Below are positions 45,003 to 58,018 of a stretch of 64,000 nucleotides of DNA, piece after piece (position 1 is the first letter of the stretch; each line of letters opens with the position of its first letter). The stretch is taken from NCBI GenBank assembly GCA_963678675.1, contig OY783193.1, positions 11,828,822-11,892,821 on the forward strand, written 5' to 3'. The notes beneath the pieces are model-generated. The model searched no databases, was not told the DNA's origin, and saw only the letters and a program-made list of their open reading frames with translations. A program made the position numbers and the translations under genes. The stretch is from Xiphydria camelus (lineage: Eukaryota > Arthropoda > Insecta > Hymenoptera > Xiphydriidae).

Positions 45003-45673
45003 CAATTGAGGACATTGCAGCAAAAACGAGGCAGCTGCATTATTAGAAATTGTTCAGGAGGGACAAAAACGTGTTTTAAAATTCAAATTAATTTTTTTTC
45101 TTTGGTTGGTACTGTAAAAGTGGTTAACATGTTGGGTAGGAGTACAGTAATAGATAAAACAATATTTTAAAGACCTGCAGTTTTGTGAAAAACTGAAAAA
45201 AAGTTTTGCAGCTACCTCGTTTTTACCACCGAAACCATGACAAAAAATTTTTTTTTATTAATGATAATAATGTACATGAAGTTTACTTAAATAAAAATAA
45301 ACTTTCATGTCCACTGAACATAACTGAGGCACATCTGACATATACCTCGTTTATGTAATCAACATTATATGAGGATATCTGCACAGTTGCCTTGTTATTG
45401 CACCAAATATTTCGTAGTAAATAGAGGAGGTAGCTACAAAAAATTGTGCACGACCGAAACCAAGTAGGTAATATAGATGTCTCATTTTTTTGACCCAAAC
45501 GACAACATTAATATCTGTACCCCAGGATAAAAGTGTATTAAGTCCAATTATTACAAATTGGACTTAATACACTTTTATCCTGGGGGGTACAGATATACTT
45601 TACCGATTCATGCATATACCTCCATTTGGCCAAAAAGTATAGATACCTCATTTTTGCTGCAATGTCTTCAATT
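45003..45673. mobile_element. Non-autonomous TIR element (about 670 bp)
   Basis: The left CAATTGAGGACATTGCAGCA (45003) and inverted right AATTGAAGACATTGCAGCAA (ending 45673) pair for about 28 bases, continuing as AAAACGAGG/AAAATGAGG. Variants of GAGGTAGCT/AGCTACCTC occur several times inside. A near-perfect palindrome lies near the right end. No transposase encoded. Confidence 0.75.
45512..45596. repeat. 85-bp near-perfect palindrome
   Basis: Arms of about 37 bases (TATCTGTACCCCAGGATAAA...AGTCCAA) face each other around a loop of about 10 bases. The only obvious difference is an extra G in the right arm's CCTGGGGGG. It sits inside the 45003-45673 element. Confidence 0.9.
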
Positions 45674-46317
45674 ATACATGTCGCGCTGTACATCATGCTG
45701 CTTTATAGAATATTGAAGAAGAAGAAGAAGCGTTTATTTATGACTGAAATACAGGCACCTTCTAAAGGCTCCTAACTACAATTATTAATATTTACAAAAA
45801 CAATAACAGTAGTAATGATAATAGCGCTGATGATGGTAGAGGTAGATGCAGCGGTAGATGTAGATTACTAAAGAACTAACACGTCAGCGATTTCACGTCT
45901 TGCGTCTCCTTCCGGTGCGGCTGATGACACGATATCGCGTCATTCTCTCCTCAGCTTTGACTGCGGGTGATAGAAGGACTTGTTCCACCCAAGGAAAAAG
46001 CACAATTGCCAAGAGCGCAGTTGCAGAAAAACATATACCACAAAAAATTCCTATTCCGCCAAATTAGGAAATACGACCTCGGAGAAGATGTCAGTCTTGT
46101 TACAAAAATAATATAAGAAAAGACAGAATTTATTATTGCCCACACTATCCTATCAAACCAACATTATGTTTAGGTGATTGCTTCTCAAACTTCCACGACT
46201 GTTTATGAGTTCAGTAACTTTTTTTACATATAGAAAGTATAAATTGTTTATTTTTTGTTATATTAATATTTTCTCTCATAGGAATATAGTATATTTACTT
46301 TTGAAGCAACATTTTGT

Positions 46318-46395
46318 ATGACGCGAAATCGCGTCATCAGCATTTAGTGAATCATTTATTGCATAATGCTGATGACTCGATTTCGCATCATAGCG
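46318..46395. repeat. Hairpin with TGACGCGAAATCGCGTCATC arm
   Basis: The 26-base arm at about 46319-46344 pairs with about 46370-46395 with two mismatches, around a loop of about 25 bases. The arm itself contains a smaller palindrome (GACGCGAAATCGCGTC). Confidence 0.75.
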
Positions 46396-46912
46396 TTTTT
46401 TACTGTAATTCTGTCCAATTTTGTATAAAAAAATAGAGTTTTATATTATTTGAAGTCTAAAATGCTATATTTATTATACAAAAATAACACCTTAGCCTCG
46501 GGCAGTTATACATAGCGTGAGCAGTGAATGTGTTAAAAGGAACAAAAAAACAGATGGAAGTAAAACTAGTAGAAATAAAGGTAAAGTGCGCAGCAACTAA
46601 GTAACAAAAGAGAAACATTCGAAAACGATCAAAAGTAAAAACACGTTGTTCATGGTAAAAGAGCTAAACGGTAAAACAGAGGCAAAAAAGTTAAATGGTA
46701 GCTAGTAAAAGAAATAACAAAATAGTAAAAGAAGTTACAAACGGCAGCTGGGCGAAAGAAAGCAAAAATATTATATATTGAGAGAGAGTAGAGATAAGTG
46801 AATCATCATATAAGTTAATGCCTAGTGATCGCAAACCATATGGTGGCCAGGGATTTCCCCATTACAAATTCCCAGGTGAAAAAAAGAAGTTGCACTCTCT
46901 CTTGTAAAGTTA

Positions 46913-46966
<54 letters not shown>

Positions 46967-48374
46967 GTACTGATTTCTTATCTGCGGGTAGATAAAGGGG
47001 ACACCTGTAACCTTCTCATTGACAATCGCCATACCTTGAGCGTTGTGTAAATGCTCGCGTCGAAGCTATAATTCAACCAGGTCAAATGAAGAATTCGAGA
47101 TTTACCGATGATACCGTCACCGATGGAACTAGGGTGGCCATTCAGCGAGTAGCAAAAGGGGCCGACAAAAAGGAGGGTGACACGTATCCCCTTCTAATAA
47201 GCAAGATGCACGTGTCACGCGGGATAGTGGGCTAGGTGCTAGGTACCACACAATAGATTTGGCACATATTTCACAGAATAGCAGACTACAAACCGCCGTT
47301 GTACGAGAACGTTCGTCTACTTCTAAACTCACGTCTAAATAAAAATTATACACATTACCGATATCTTTTCAAATATTCTCTTGTAATAAAAATCACTCTT
47401 CGTATTCTGTGTAAAATTAATCGATACAACCCTTTCTTCCGAATTTCTCAAATAAATTTAATTGAATGTGGAGCAAAATCGAGGTCAACTTCCAAAATAT
47501 TAGAATCGATAATACGAAGAAAAGCATTTTTTCAATTTTATCTCTGTAGTCCTGATTTTCTCGAAGGATGCCGTTTTGCACAACGTCGAAGCGTCACTCG
47601 GGATGGTTGACGTTGCTCGTGGGATGGAGAGCGCACGTGTTGCAGCCTAGAGAGAGTAATGTATTAATATATTCCCCCACCTCTTGCGAACCCTCTAGGC
47701 CCGGGTATGCGGGGGTCGTATTTATATCAATTTATTGGACATTAGGACCCCACCCGCGCGCTTTCCTTATGGAGGCATTGCCGCAGCGGTGCGGTGAAGT
47801 GAGGAGGACGCCGACAGGAAAACGATACCATGGGAATTTGTTGGTATCGAAAAGCAATTTTCGGGATATCCTGCGAATGCAACTTGGTCGTTCGGTAGTT
47901 TATGATTTCGCTATTTGCGGAGACAAGAAGAGAAAAAAATATTCGCGTCAACGAATCAAAATCAGACCGCGACCGCACGAGCGCCATCGTCACACCTGCT
48001 ACACTTTTTCCTTTCTATGGTTTGGGTACGCAGAGGAATAGAGGCCTTACGGTATGAAAACGTATCTATTTAATACTGCTTAACGTTACGCGTAGAAAGT
48101 TAAATAATTCCATGGCGCGTCGATCAATTTTAATAACTATACGTATTACTCTTATTTCTTTCAATGTGAATTTCATATTACAGATATCTACACAGAATCC
48201 AAAAAGTTCGCTAAATATTTGATGCAATAGAAAAATGTGACGCAATCTTGCGTATGGTCGAGGAAATCCGTACAAAAAGTCACCCATTTCTTCCATGAAA
48301 GCGCCAAGCTGACGCCACCTATACCGAGAGAGACCCTCGCATCACGAGATAGTAAGACCGTCATCTTGGACCCC
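46396..48374. other. No gene; (CA)n(GA)n microsatellite
   Basis: A compound microsatellite, (CA)n then (GA)n, spans about 46914-46966. A (GAA)n-like tract lies just upstream at about 45715-45730. Frames at 47129-48041 are unrecognised. Confidence 0.5.
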
Positions 48375-48450
48375 CCCAAACGCTGCGGTGATATTGTATG
48401 AGCAGCCGGTGTCGACCAACAGCTGCCCCTTGTCACAGCCCCCTTCCATG
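48375..48450 (-). pseudogene. Possible retropepsin-like scrap of a retroelement
   Basis: One minus-strand frame reads KGQLLVDTGCSYNI, matching the Leu-hydrophobic-Asp-Thr-Gly-Cys active-site motif of retroelement aspartic proteases. The frame does not stay open far on either side and no gag, RT or LTR neighbours were recognised. A chance match is quite possible. Confidence 0.3.
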
Positions 48451-51400
48451 GACGCCCCCGTGCCGGCAAGACATAAAATTGTAGTCTAGATTAATTGTTA
48501 CACCCCTGATCCCGATGACGCTTGGTGTTGGGGGCTGATCTTGTTAGGGCAACGTTGAAAGCCGATTACCCGGTCCGATTATAAAATCGAGATCGGTCTA
48601 AATATAAACCAGAAGGATTTAGGTGTTAATCGCCCTCCAGTCACTTCTCTCTTCTTTGTAAGGTGTATAACATGAATACAAATTTGGTGAGGTGTCCTCT
48701 TTTCACTTTACTTAAAGTAGGAGAAAATGGAGTACCATAAGTTGGCGTTCTTTCGATTATCACCCTACACCGATCCACAAACTGAATTGAACAAAGAAAC
48801 AAATTATTTGACTAAAATGTTTATTAACTAATGCAGTTAAAAGGTACGAATTGGAAATGATCAATCGAAAGAAATATTTCATTCGATGAAATATCTAATC
48901 AATTGAAAGGTAATCTATACAAAAATCAATATTTACACATTCCTTTATCCATTGATAATTTTGCCAAAACTCGAAATCTCTGGAATTGATCAGTCGATAA
49001 TCCTATCTTATATATTTTTTTCATACTGATTACGGAAAGCACGGTTATCAGGTGGATATCTGAAAGGAAATATAAGATATCAGAGTAGTTTCAGGTACGA
49101 GAAAATTATTTTTCCACAAAAAATCATCGGTATTTCGGTATTACTTTGATATTTACTCAATATATCCATGATTTTCGGAATCAACATGAAAAAAAAATCG
49201 GATAGGGTAATCGGGAGCACAGTTCAAGGGATTTCAATTTTTGCGAAAATGTCAAGAGGTACCTCATGAGTTCCAGACGTTTCCAACAGATAAAGCTGTA
49301 GATTCTACCTGCTATTTTAAGTAACAGGACTAATTTTAGAATGCTGCAGTTGTTGCAACACCGTCTGTCAGTAGCTCGTGAAAGGAACTCTGTTCGTTTC
49401 GAGAAAGGGTATGCTGCACTTCCTTATTTCTGGCACTGTGTGGAGGACACCATCCCGGGGGACTTTCGGATTTACGAGGTAACGACGTATGTCATCTGAG
49501 TAAATAAAATAGTGAGTAAAACTATTCCTCGACTAAAATGTACCTGCACCATAACGTTTTAAACCGATATAGACATTTCCACCAAATTATTTTGAATTAT
49601 ACGTTTATCACGGAGATTAAATGAAAAACAAAGCCTCGTCATGCCTTCAAATATGTCACCGCACTATATAGTTTCACATTCATCAGGGAATAGGAACAAG
49701 TAGCCATGTGATAATAATATTTAAACAAGGAAAAAGGCGTTTTAACACTCCTGGAATACTACTAGTGAATGGGCTTTCTACAGTCCAGAGGGATGCAACA
49801 CCAAAGGCAGAAATGAGCAAGATAAGGTTAGAGGTTATTATTCTAGAAGGAGTGCGAGAGGTCGTTTGGTGAAGCCATGCGAAGTCTCGGAGCTCCGCCC
49901 TCCCTTTAGCGGATATCCACCCCCGACCTAGGGGCATGCGCGTTGACACAGTTACGGACGGTTCTCAATCGTCTGGCACGCCAAAAAAAAATTTCACGAC
50001 TACATCGGCTTCGTTGGAATCAAATTTTGCAATTTGCAAAAAGGATACAACTTGTATGTGATTCTGTGCAAAAATTTAATTAAAATCGGTTTAATGGTTT
50101 GATCGTAACTTTAGGTACGCAATAGCGAATGCAAACTGCTATACTAGAGTGGTACAATGGTTACAATGGTTACTTATAAAGCCACCATATTATAATTTAT
50201 TTACAATAATACATTTCTAATATGAAGGAGTGAACAAATTACGATCAGATGCTATACTGGAAGTCGTCCTGTCCAAAAACTGCAAATTTCTTAGATCCTT
50301 CTATCCCTTCGTCCCCCATTTTCGATCTATCCCCTTTTGAAAAATTGCTTGCGTACAAATAATGGCTCAATATAGTGCGTTACTCGCTATTCTGGAAAAT
50401 CCGTACGCGACCTGGGGGTATAGGCAATAACATGACCCCCGCGTTCCCGAAACGTCCGTCGAAATCATTTGCGAAAAGTACACAGCAGTATTCCATTGCG
50501 ACGACGTTAAGCGTCATTCCACTCTGTGTAAGCAGATCATTCGAAATCTGAAGTTGCTAGTGTGAAAGTCGTAAATCTATGTTCTGCCGTGCTTGGAGCG
50601 TCAAAAGACGGGGTCGTTTCAGCCTGCTATTGTATATTGCAGAACCCCCCTCCGGGATAATACCAAGAACACAGCCTAGCCTACACCAAATATCTAATAC
50701 TAACTCAGTGCTTGACAAAAGCGAGGCAAGTGTGAGTAAAATGATATCAGCTACTGAAAAAATGCTCAACTATATTAAAATCAGATTTAAAAATAAACAA
50801 TTCGGCATTCTTCTTACTTTATCTTGTAATTAATTTAAGACGTAGGTAATTATTATGTTAACTTTCTCATAGTAAACATGAAGGCCCGATATGGCGCTGT
50901 TATTGCGAATGCAACATTAGCTTCAGATTGTCACGCCAAGTTAAATTTTCGAGCGCCCTACTTTGCGCTGCAGGACCAATTCGAGGAGGCTTTGCATGAA
51001 TGCCAGATATCACAACGCATGGCTGATTCCCCACAAACGCGAAGCACGCCATGATGATCCATAAAGAACGTCTAGTGTGTGCTCTCGTGTACGAATGATC
51101 AACCATTTCTAGCATTTGTGGCGGGAGCCTCTATATTTGACCACAAACCGTTTTAATCCATACGTAACTGCTATTTACGTTTTCAAATCGGTGAGCAATT
51201 GTCATTCGATAGAGTGAATCCTTAGTTCAAAAGAGCTTTAGCCTGACGTGTTCGATCATTTGACCATGTCTATTTCCCCCGCAAACTATTCCATCGAACG
51301 ACTAACGATGCTTCGATTTCTTTAATATTTGATATCGTATTTTTTGATACTCACGCACTCATTAAACTTTAAAAAATCCCTAACACGGAATCATTTAAAA

Positions 51401-54400
51401 AATCATTACTTTGAAAAAAAATTATTTCGGGTATTCACCCGAAGAGTTTTCGACGGTAAAAAATTCTGAAGCAGAAATGTCACGAGGAATAAAGGAATTC
51501 ACTCGGACTTCAGATCTTCAGTGAATTCCTTCATCTCGAAATTTCGGCTCGCGATGCCTGCAGCCCCAGGATCTTCGCTTTACCCAATATCTTCTCAGTT
51601 CTACCCTCCCAGAGCCCTCCCACAGTTCCGACGGTCGGTCGACCTGGTGGGGGTAGTTTTATTAAAACTCACGTCAATAGCGCGGTGAAGAGGTGCAGGG
51701 GGAGTCCAACTACAGGACGATCCTTGCTCTTCATATAACGCTACAGTACAGAGTAGAGACGATAGATAGGAAGAGACGCGCCTTTTTAACTTCTGCATTT
51801 TATGAGAAAAATTCGAATTTCTTTCGATATTATTAAATGTAATATATCTAGTTAGCCGATTGATATTAGACGACAAAAATGAGTGATACTTAAGGTAACG
51901 AGAAATAAAAAATAAAATATTTTCAGATTAGAACGAAACACATTTGTTCGTTTCAGGTAAGAATCGTGAAATTTAACCATATAAGAATTAAAAATTCAAA
52001 ATTTCACGATTAACAAATATAGCAATTTGATTTATAAATATATTTTATCGATTTTTTTAAATATCTTATTTCCTTCGGTACAGCACGATACATGATACAT
52101 ACATACGACGTGTCTCTGCTCATAAAGAGACTCTAGCGTGGTACAAGGGATCAACATGAGCTTAACGGCAGGCGCCAATATACGTACCTACCGCTACGAA
52201 GCAAGTAAGCAGTCAAGCTCTCGTATTAAACGTAGCATGCGTGTGGCACACAGATTCTGAGACGCAACGCGTATGCGTAAACGCTTGTGAGATACGCGTG
52301 AAAACGAGTAAATATCAAGATTTAGCAAGTAAAACTGGGAATCGGGATGCTGTGCGAACAACTTTTTCCTTCGTGCGTATCTTCGACGAAATCGAGATGT
52401 AAGAATAGATTTTGCTAGTGCTTTGCAAGATTGCGCTATCGAAATTCCAAAGAGCAAAAAAGATACGAATAAAGTATTAAAAAATATCAACCTTGTAGGA
52501 CATCTTTCAGCTCTCCCACGTTATCAATTTGATGGTATAAATTTATTTATATTTGTTTAGCCGTGGCACGGTGTACAGCGGCCCCTCGAAATTTTTCATT
52601 AATGTTTTGTTAATCTTGAACGATATTGGCCTGCAGCATATGTTACAGTTTGACGGAGATAACGCACATGACCGGTGTGATATTGTTTTATTTTATTTCC
52701 TGAGAACCTAGGGCTGTATATACAACCTTATCGCTATCAGTATCGGCCGTCCTCGCGATAGCAGAATTTAGGGGTATTAATTAGGAGGAGCTACCGAAGA
52801 AAAAATCATAATTATAAAAAACCTGCTTCGAAAGAACGTTTCGGTTTATATAGTCCCGCTACCCTTTCCAATTATTTACGTGGCCGCACTTTATCGAACG
52901 TAGAAGTTCAATTATAGATAATCCAGTAAAGTTTATTTTCTCATTTATCAATTGACGAGCGTAAGAATGAGTTTTGAACACTTCAACGGCATTTCTACAT
53001 TTTAACTTTCACGTACATAAGCCCTACGTCTGACTCTAGCGTCATGTCGCTACTTTCAGTTGGACGTGTACCACGCATGCCCTCTCCCAGAGATTGCGCA
53101 ATGGGCGGACTTCTGGAACCCGGTGGCTTGGTGAAAGTACACCGAAAGCCGTCGGTGAGAAGTATAGATGAAAAAGAAGACTGGGGCAGAAGGCTTCTAC
53201 GCACGCGCTGCAGAACAAAGGTAAGGGAAGTAAGAACAAAAATGGGGGATGAAGGGACGGATTGCTTCTTCTTTTTCTTCTCGTTAGCTTCCTTGTGTTG
53301 CATTTATATCCTCCTTTTTCAAAAAAGGAAAAAAATGCCATATTGGGCAGTCTATTGGGAAATCAATTTACGTAAGAGAAGAAGTATCTAATAGAATCTT
53401 AAAGACTATTCAGAAATAGACTACTGACTCGTAAATAGGATTAAAAACTGAATAGCCAAACTCGCAAAGTATCGCAGGATTAGATACACAATTGGCTACG
53501 CAAAAATGTCATGATTGGAAAACCTCGAAATTGAGCTTAAATTCAATTGCCCCATACTCTTCAAGGGAAAGTGAAAATCCGAAACGATAAAAAAAGTCTT
53601 GCTCTTCGTACCCCCCGGCCCGGGAATACACCGTTTCCATTTTATTTCCCTGGATATTTATTGAGCGATTCGGGAGGGGTGCCGTGTGCTTCCACCGCTA
53701 ATTGGAAACATATTTTTTGTATTTCCTGGCAAACGACACGATTCCGCCGTTTCGCCATCTCGATGTAGTGTAAATGTAATGGCTTTTCGATAAATGTAAG
53801 CTTTAAACTCCCTTTTCGATTCTCGGCAAATTTTCTACATATTCTCGCTGCACGAAGATAGCTTTTCGAATTTTATACTCGCGATTGCGTGCAGGTGAAT
53901 CAACATCGACTCTTCAGCATTACGATTAATGAACTCAGCTGTTAATTGTGAATATCATATATCTACGTAATTCAAATAGAGGAACTAAAAAAAAATGATG
54001 ACCTAAAAAACTATGTGCGAAAATCAAATATCGATAGACTCTCCATCGACAAAATTATTCATACAGAAAGCTGTGAATCGGCCGATGTTTGCCATACCAG
54101 ATATTAACTGTATCCATACAGCTCGCAGCGGGTCCAGGATATTATGATCGTTCTTGGGACACAATTAGTAATCCCTGGCACACGACCGACACGTGACTGC
54201 GGCCCGTGGGGCACACGCCTTTGGCCAAAGGGGGCTTATAAGGGGCGGTCACGCGTATTTAGAGACTCTACTTCATAAATATTACTAGCGATATTTAATT
54301 ATGCAACGACTTAACTCTGGAATACTTTTCGCACAGAAAAGTGAACTCTACAGTCTGTTACAACAGCAACATAATGAATTCGATAGAAAAAAATGTATAT

Positions 54401-54576
54401 AATTTCACGACCTGAAATTACGTAAAATTTCTTGATGTTCTCAAATTTTTCGGATTGAAATAACTTCAGTCAGGGCAGATATTTCGTTGTAGCAAAAAAA
54501 TGTTCGTTATTTATCACAATACTTGGTTAACACGAACTACCGAATGGTCGCGCTTTATAAGATGGTCGTTTTGGCG
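48451..54576. other. No gene recognised
   Basis: About 6 kb of mixed-composition DNA. There are small hairpins at 51477-51546 (GGAATTCACT facing AGTGAATTCC) and 51965-52012 (AATCGTGAAATTT facing AAATTTCACGATT). Frames such as 53044-53391 have no recognised domain, and both strands are open there. I see no splice-supported gene. Confidence 0.4.
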
Positions 54577-54727
54577 GGTGATTATCTCGTTATCCGTGGA
54601 TTTTTCGTCCACGCTGCTATAGAACTTTTTTGTAGGCCGAAATGTACTCTACAAAAAAGTATTCTACCAGTTTTCACAAAAACCTCACGGGTTACGAAAT
54701 AATTGAGGTTGAATGGAACTCTGAATA
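54577..54727. repeat. MITE A-related fragment
   Basis: GATTATCTCGTTATCCGTGG, ATAGAACTTT and GGAACTCTGAATAA parallel the fragment at 19862-20002. Strongly decayed. Confidence 0.45.
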
Positions 54728-55438
54728 AGACACCGGTCAAATTGACCGGTTGCGGTAGTTCTAGTGTTAATTCGAGTGATTACTTTAAAACTCTTATTTA
54801 AGACAACCAAATACTGTAATAATTACTTAAATACATTTTTCATCAAAATAAATGAATTGCCACTTGTGGCTGATAATTTTTCTTGATCCCGAAAAACCTC
54901 ATTTCCCAATCAAAAACGTAATAATTATTCATATACATGGCTACACAGAGATGCTAACAATCACTTACGTTTCCCGATGATGAAGCACTCTCATAAAATT
55001 ATCATCTTTCGTCACGAATGCCTCCATTCGCGAAAAGTTTTGAAGCACGACATGAGTTAAACGTCTACGGCACAGTAAATTTCATTGTTAAGAGCAACTT
55101 TTAAATGATATGAATTTGATTTTCTCAACTAGACCTATTATTATGTGTCAATTGCAAAACTGAACGACGATTCATACGGTATCCTCTTTATGCGAAATTA
55201 AAGATTGCTGTTAAATAACGAATTTATTAATAGACAACCAAGAAAAAAGCAATACACGTTATCAATTCTACTGTGCGATATAGGTTCACTGCGCTTATCA
55301 CAGTAGAAACGGGAATTGGCGAAGGTATGACGCGACGAAGTAAACACACGTGAGATTGTTTTTATTTAGCACAGCTGAAAATTTCAAAGTCATCTTACCT
55401 TGATATTTATAATATATATTTCGAAGTACGTATTATTA
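54728..55438. other. No gene recognised
   Basis: AT-rich non-coding DNA with nothing recognisable. Confidence 0.45.
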
Positions 55439-55702
55439 TATGAGGGGCTGAGATTCATAGTGGTGTAAGTCAGATTATCCAGATTTTCCAAAGTAACCGC
55501 TTTGTCGTCCCAAAATATACATGTAAACTTTCTTGTTAGCTACATCATACGCCTAAATTATAGCAGTACATATTCCGACGGTAATACACCTCAGAAACTG
55601 TAATCTTAGGAAGGGCTTATGTATGTTTGGGACGACAAAGCGGTTGGTTTGGAAAATCTGGATAATCTGACTTACGCCACTATGAATCTCAGCCCCTCAT
55701 AT
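55439..55702. repeat. MITE with terminal inverted repeats of about 85 bp (264 bp)
   Basis: ATATGAGGGGCTGAGATTCA begins both the plus strand at the left and the minus strand at the right. Pairing continues through GTAAGTCAGATTATCCAGAT and CCGCTTTGTCGTCCCAAA with few mismatches. The close arm match suggests a comparatively recent insertion. Confidence 0.9.
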
Positions 55703-57035
55703 GTATAGAGGAGATCGTGTAGGTACGATAAAATCTCAAGTTAGGAATTATAAAATAAAGCCATATTGGCGTAGCGCGTAAAATTGTACTGCAACTCAAT
55801 TTGAAAAGTGCAATGAAGAATTAATTGTATCAAATAAAGAGGAGTATTAGGAAACATTAACAATGATTCCACTTACTACATCTTTCGATTATTCTAACTA
55901 CCTATATAATACGGTGTCTAGTGAAAACTGAAAGTAAAATTCCCTGACTTCTTTTTCCAGGTTTTCCGAAAACGAAAGGCGCGTTTGGGTACCGCGTATT
56001 AAAAATATTGGTGTGTTTTAAAACGTGGTACACCGCATTGGGGTTCCCAAGTTGTCACGAACAAATAGAGTCATAACTTACGACTCCCATACGTATTCAC
56101 CGCACAACGCTCTGCATTATATGGAAGGGGGGCGAGGTCCACCTCCGTTCGAAATCCGTCCCATAGAAAAGTTCCCACCGATGGCAGGCGATTTTCTCCG
56201 AGACGAGGCGGGGGACGGCACTTTTATAACCGCCGTTAAATGACCTTTAATTATTTATGTGTGGCGCCGCTAAATGAGCGAAACGCGTGCCGTAGCGTTC
56301 CATGTTAATCCTCGGTCGTGAAGTCTGGATACGTTAAATCCCTCTCGTGCGACACTTTTCCCGCGTCTGTACTGCAGTAGGCGTTACCCCTAGCAGCTGT
56401 TAAGAACATCCGCAATCTTAGTCAGAGATTAAACATTTTATGATAAACTCGCGATATGAGAAAATGCTTTTAAAACGTCTCATTTCCCAAAATCGAACGA
56501 ATAATTCGTCGCACCGTCACTTTTGCATGTGGCATAAGTTGCAGCGGAGCACAGTTTCCCAGGCAGACAGTTTCTCGCATGTGCAACGACATACTCTGCC
56601 ACGTGATCTCTGTCAATATGCTCTCTCAGCGGTCCCCTAACTGAATCGGATGGCCACGCGGTGCCGAATCGGGGCGTCCGAATCCCTATAATGCCAGAGG
56701 CAACGACGAGTATTTGCGAAGTGACCAAATTTCCGAAATCGACGTTGCGACGTGCGAAGAAAATAAGGGGCGCGACTTTTGGGGAGAAACCATGGGAACT
56801 TTGCAGTATAAACATTCGACGACGAAATTGCGATCAGGATATTTGGTAGGGAAACACGAAATGAGAAAAAATCCTCAGCTAAAGGTTTCGTGCTTGTCTA
56901 ATTCAAATCGAGTTGAAACGTGTCTTCGATCGATCGATACCCAATAGGGAACTTGCCCAAAAAATAAAATTAAGTAGGTAAAAACAGTTAAAAAATCGTA
57001 AGCTAATATCATTAAAAACCCCATAGTTAAATAAG
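55703..57035. other. No gene recognised
   Basis: Non-coding. Overlapping frames at 56440-56947 are unrecognised. Confidence 0.45.
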
Positions 57036-57439
57036 ATTGTTTTCCTCACTCATGCCCATTTCGAGGCCTTTTCCAGCCTATTTTTAGACCGTAAGATGGC
57101 GTTTTTCCCACGTGACACCGAGCGGGAGTCCACAGGCTGTCAAAAGTACTTTACTCAGACTGGCGCGATCGCTTAGTCCGAAGTGGGTCCTTTTTTTAAA
57201 CTGATGAACGCAACGTGAAATGAGTCGTGTATATGTTTTGTTTTGAGAAATGGGCATTCGTGAGAAAAAATAGTATATGTCATTTGGCTGAAATCCTCTG
57301 ATTTTTAAGACTGTGTTTAGATCGTAACACGAGGCATGGTGGAGAGACAAGGCTCGCCTTTGGCGAGCCTCGCCCCCTCACCATGCACCGTGCTACCACC
57401 TAATTAAACACAGTCTGAAAAAACCTCGGATTTCCGCCT
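57036..57439 (+). repeat. Repeat family D, copy 2 with a longer hairpin
   Basis: Direct-orientation relative of 6940-7263, sharing CGAGGCCTTTTCCAGCCTAT and CCGAAGTGGGTCCTTTTT. The second module (57286-57439) has a longer stem than copy 1 (AAGACTGTGTTTA facing TAAACACAGTCT). An additional internal hairpin at about 57333-57387 (GGCTCGCC facing GGCGAGCC) has no counterpart in copy 1. Confidence 0.85.
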
Positions 57440-57448
57440 AATGACATA

Positions 57449-57471
57449 AGAGAGAGAGAGAGAGAGAGAGA
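57449..57471 (+). repeat. (GA)n microsatellite
   Basis: Uninterrupted AG dinucleotides abutting the right end of repeat D copy 2. Confidence 0.9.
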
Positions 57472-57924
57472 TACTATATATTCCTTTTTTTAAATTACAT
57501 CAAATATAAGGGTTTCAAATTTGCTCAATTTGAATTATTTTTAAAACGCGCTGCCATTGGTTGTGACGTCATACCGTGCGTGTCGGTCCGAGCGACCGCA
57601 TGAACAGCAATAACAGCTACGCTTCGCTTTCACACTGAGTGACGTCACAGCGGCTCCCGCCCGTTTTGCTTTGTTTGAATTTGTTCAGCGACGATTTCAG
57701 CTTTAATTCTTTATTATGAAATAAGCACTGCGATTTAAGGGCTGATATCTTGTACAAGGTGTTTTTATACATAAACACACATTTTAATGAAATAAAAATA
57801 AAATGGGCAAGTTTCCTATTGTCATATTAAAATTGTAAAATGAATTACTTTGTTTGAAACTTTTATAACCAAGGGAAACGATGAAATCGTACTTCGCACG
57901 GCGATAGCAAAGGAGTGGGGATCG
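57472..57924. other. No gene recognised
   Basis: Mixed composition; no structure seen. Confidence 0.4.
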
Positions 57925-58018
57925 AGAACACAATCTCCCCGTGATCGAACTCGGGACCTCCCGCGATGCGCCGCGAATGCAGTAGCGTCCGAAGCGTGGT
58001 ATCCTCGACGGTCTATCC
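57925..58018 (-). repeat. tRNA-like fragment, possible SINE head
   Basis: On the minus strand, GGTCCCGAGTTCGATCACGG resembles a tRNA T-arm and pol III B-box (GGTTCGANTCC), and it is preceded by GATACCACGCTTCGGACGCT, which looks like a D-arm/anticodon region. The cloverleaf does not close as a functional tRNA, so a tRNA-derived SINE or tRNA pseudogene is the better reading. Confidence 0.35.

Noticed and set aside
47568..48041. 157-codon ORF as a gene
   Set aside because: No recognisable domain, low-complexity basic C-terminus, and the opposite strand is also open over much of it.
53044..53391. 115-codon ORF as an exon
   Set aside because: Opposite-strand frames are equally long, there is no family match, and no consistent splice partners were found.
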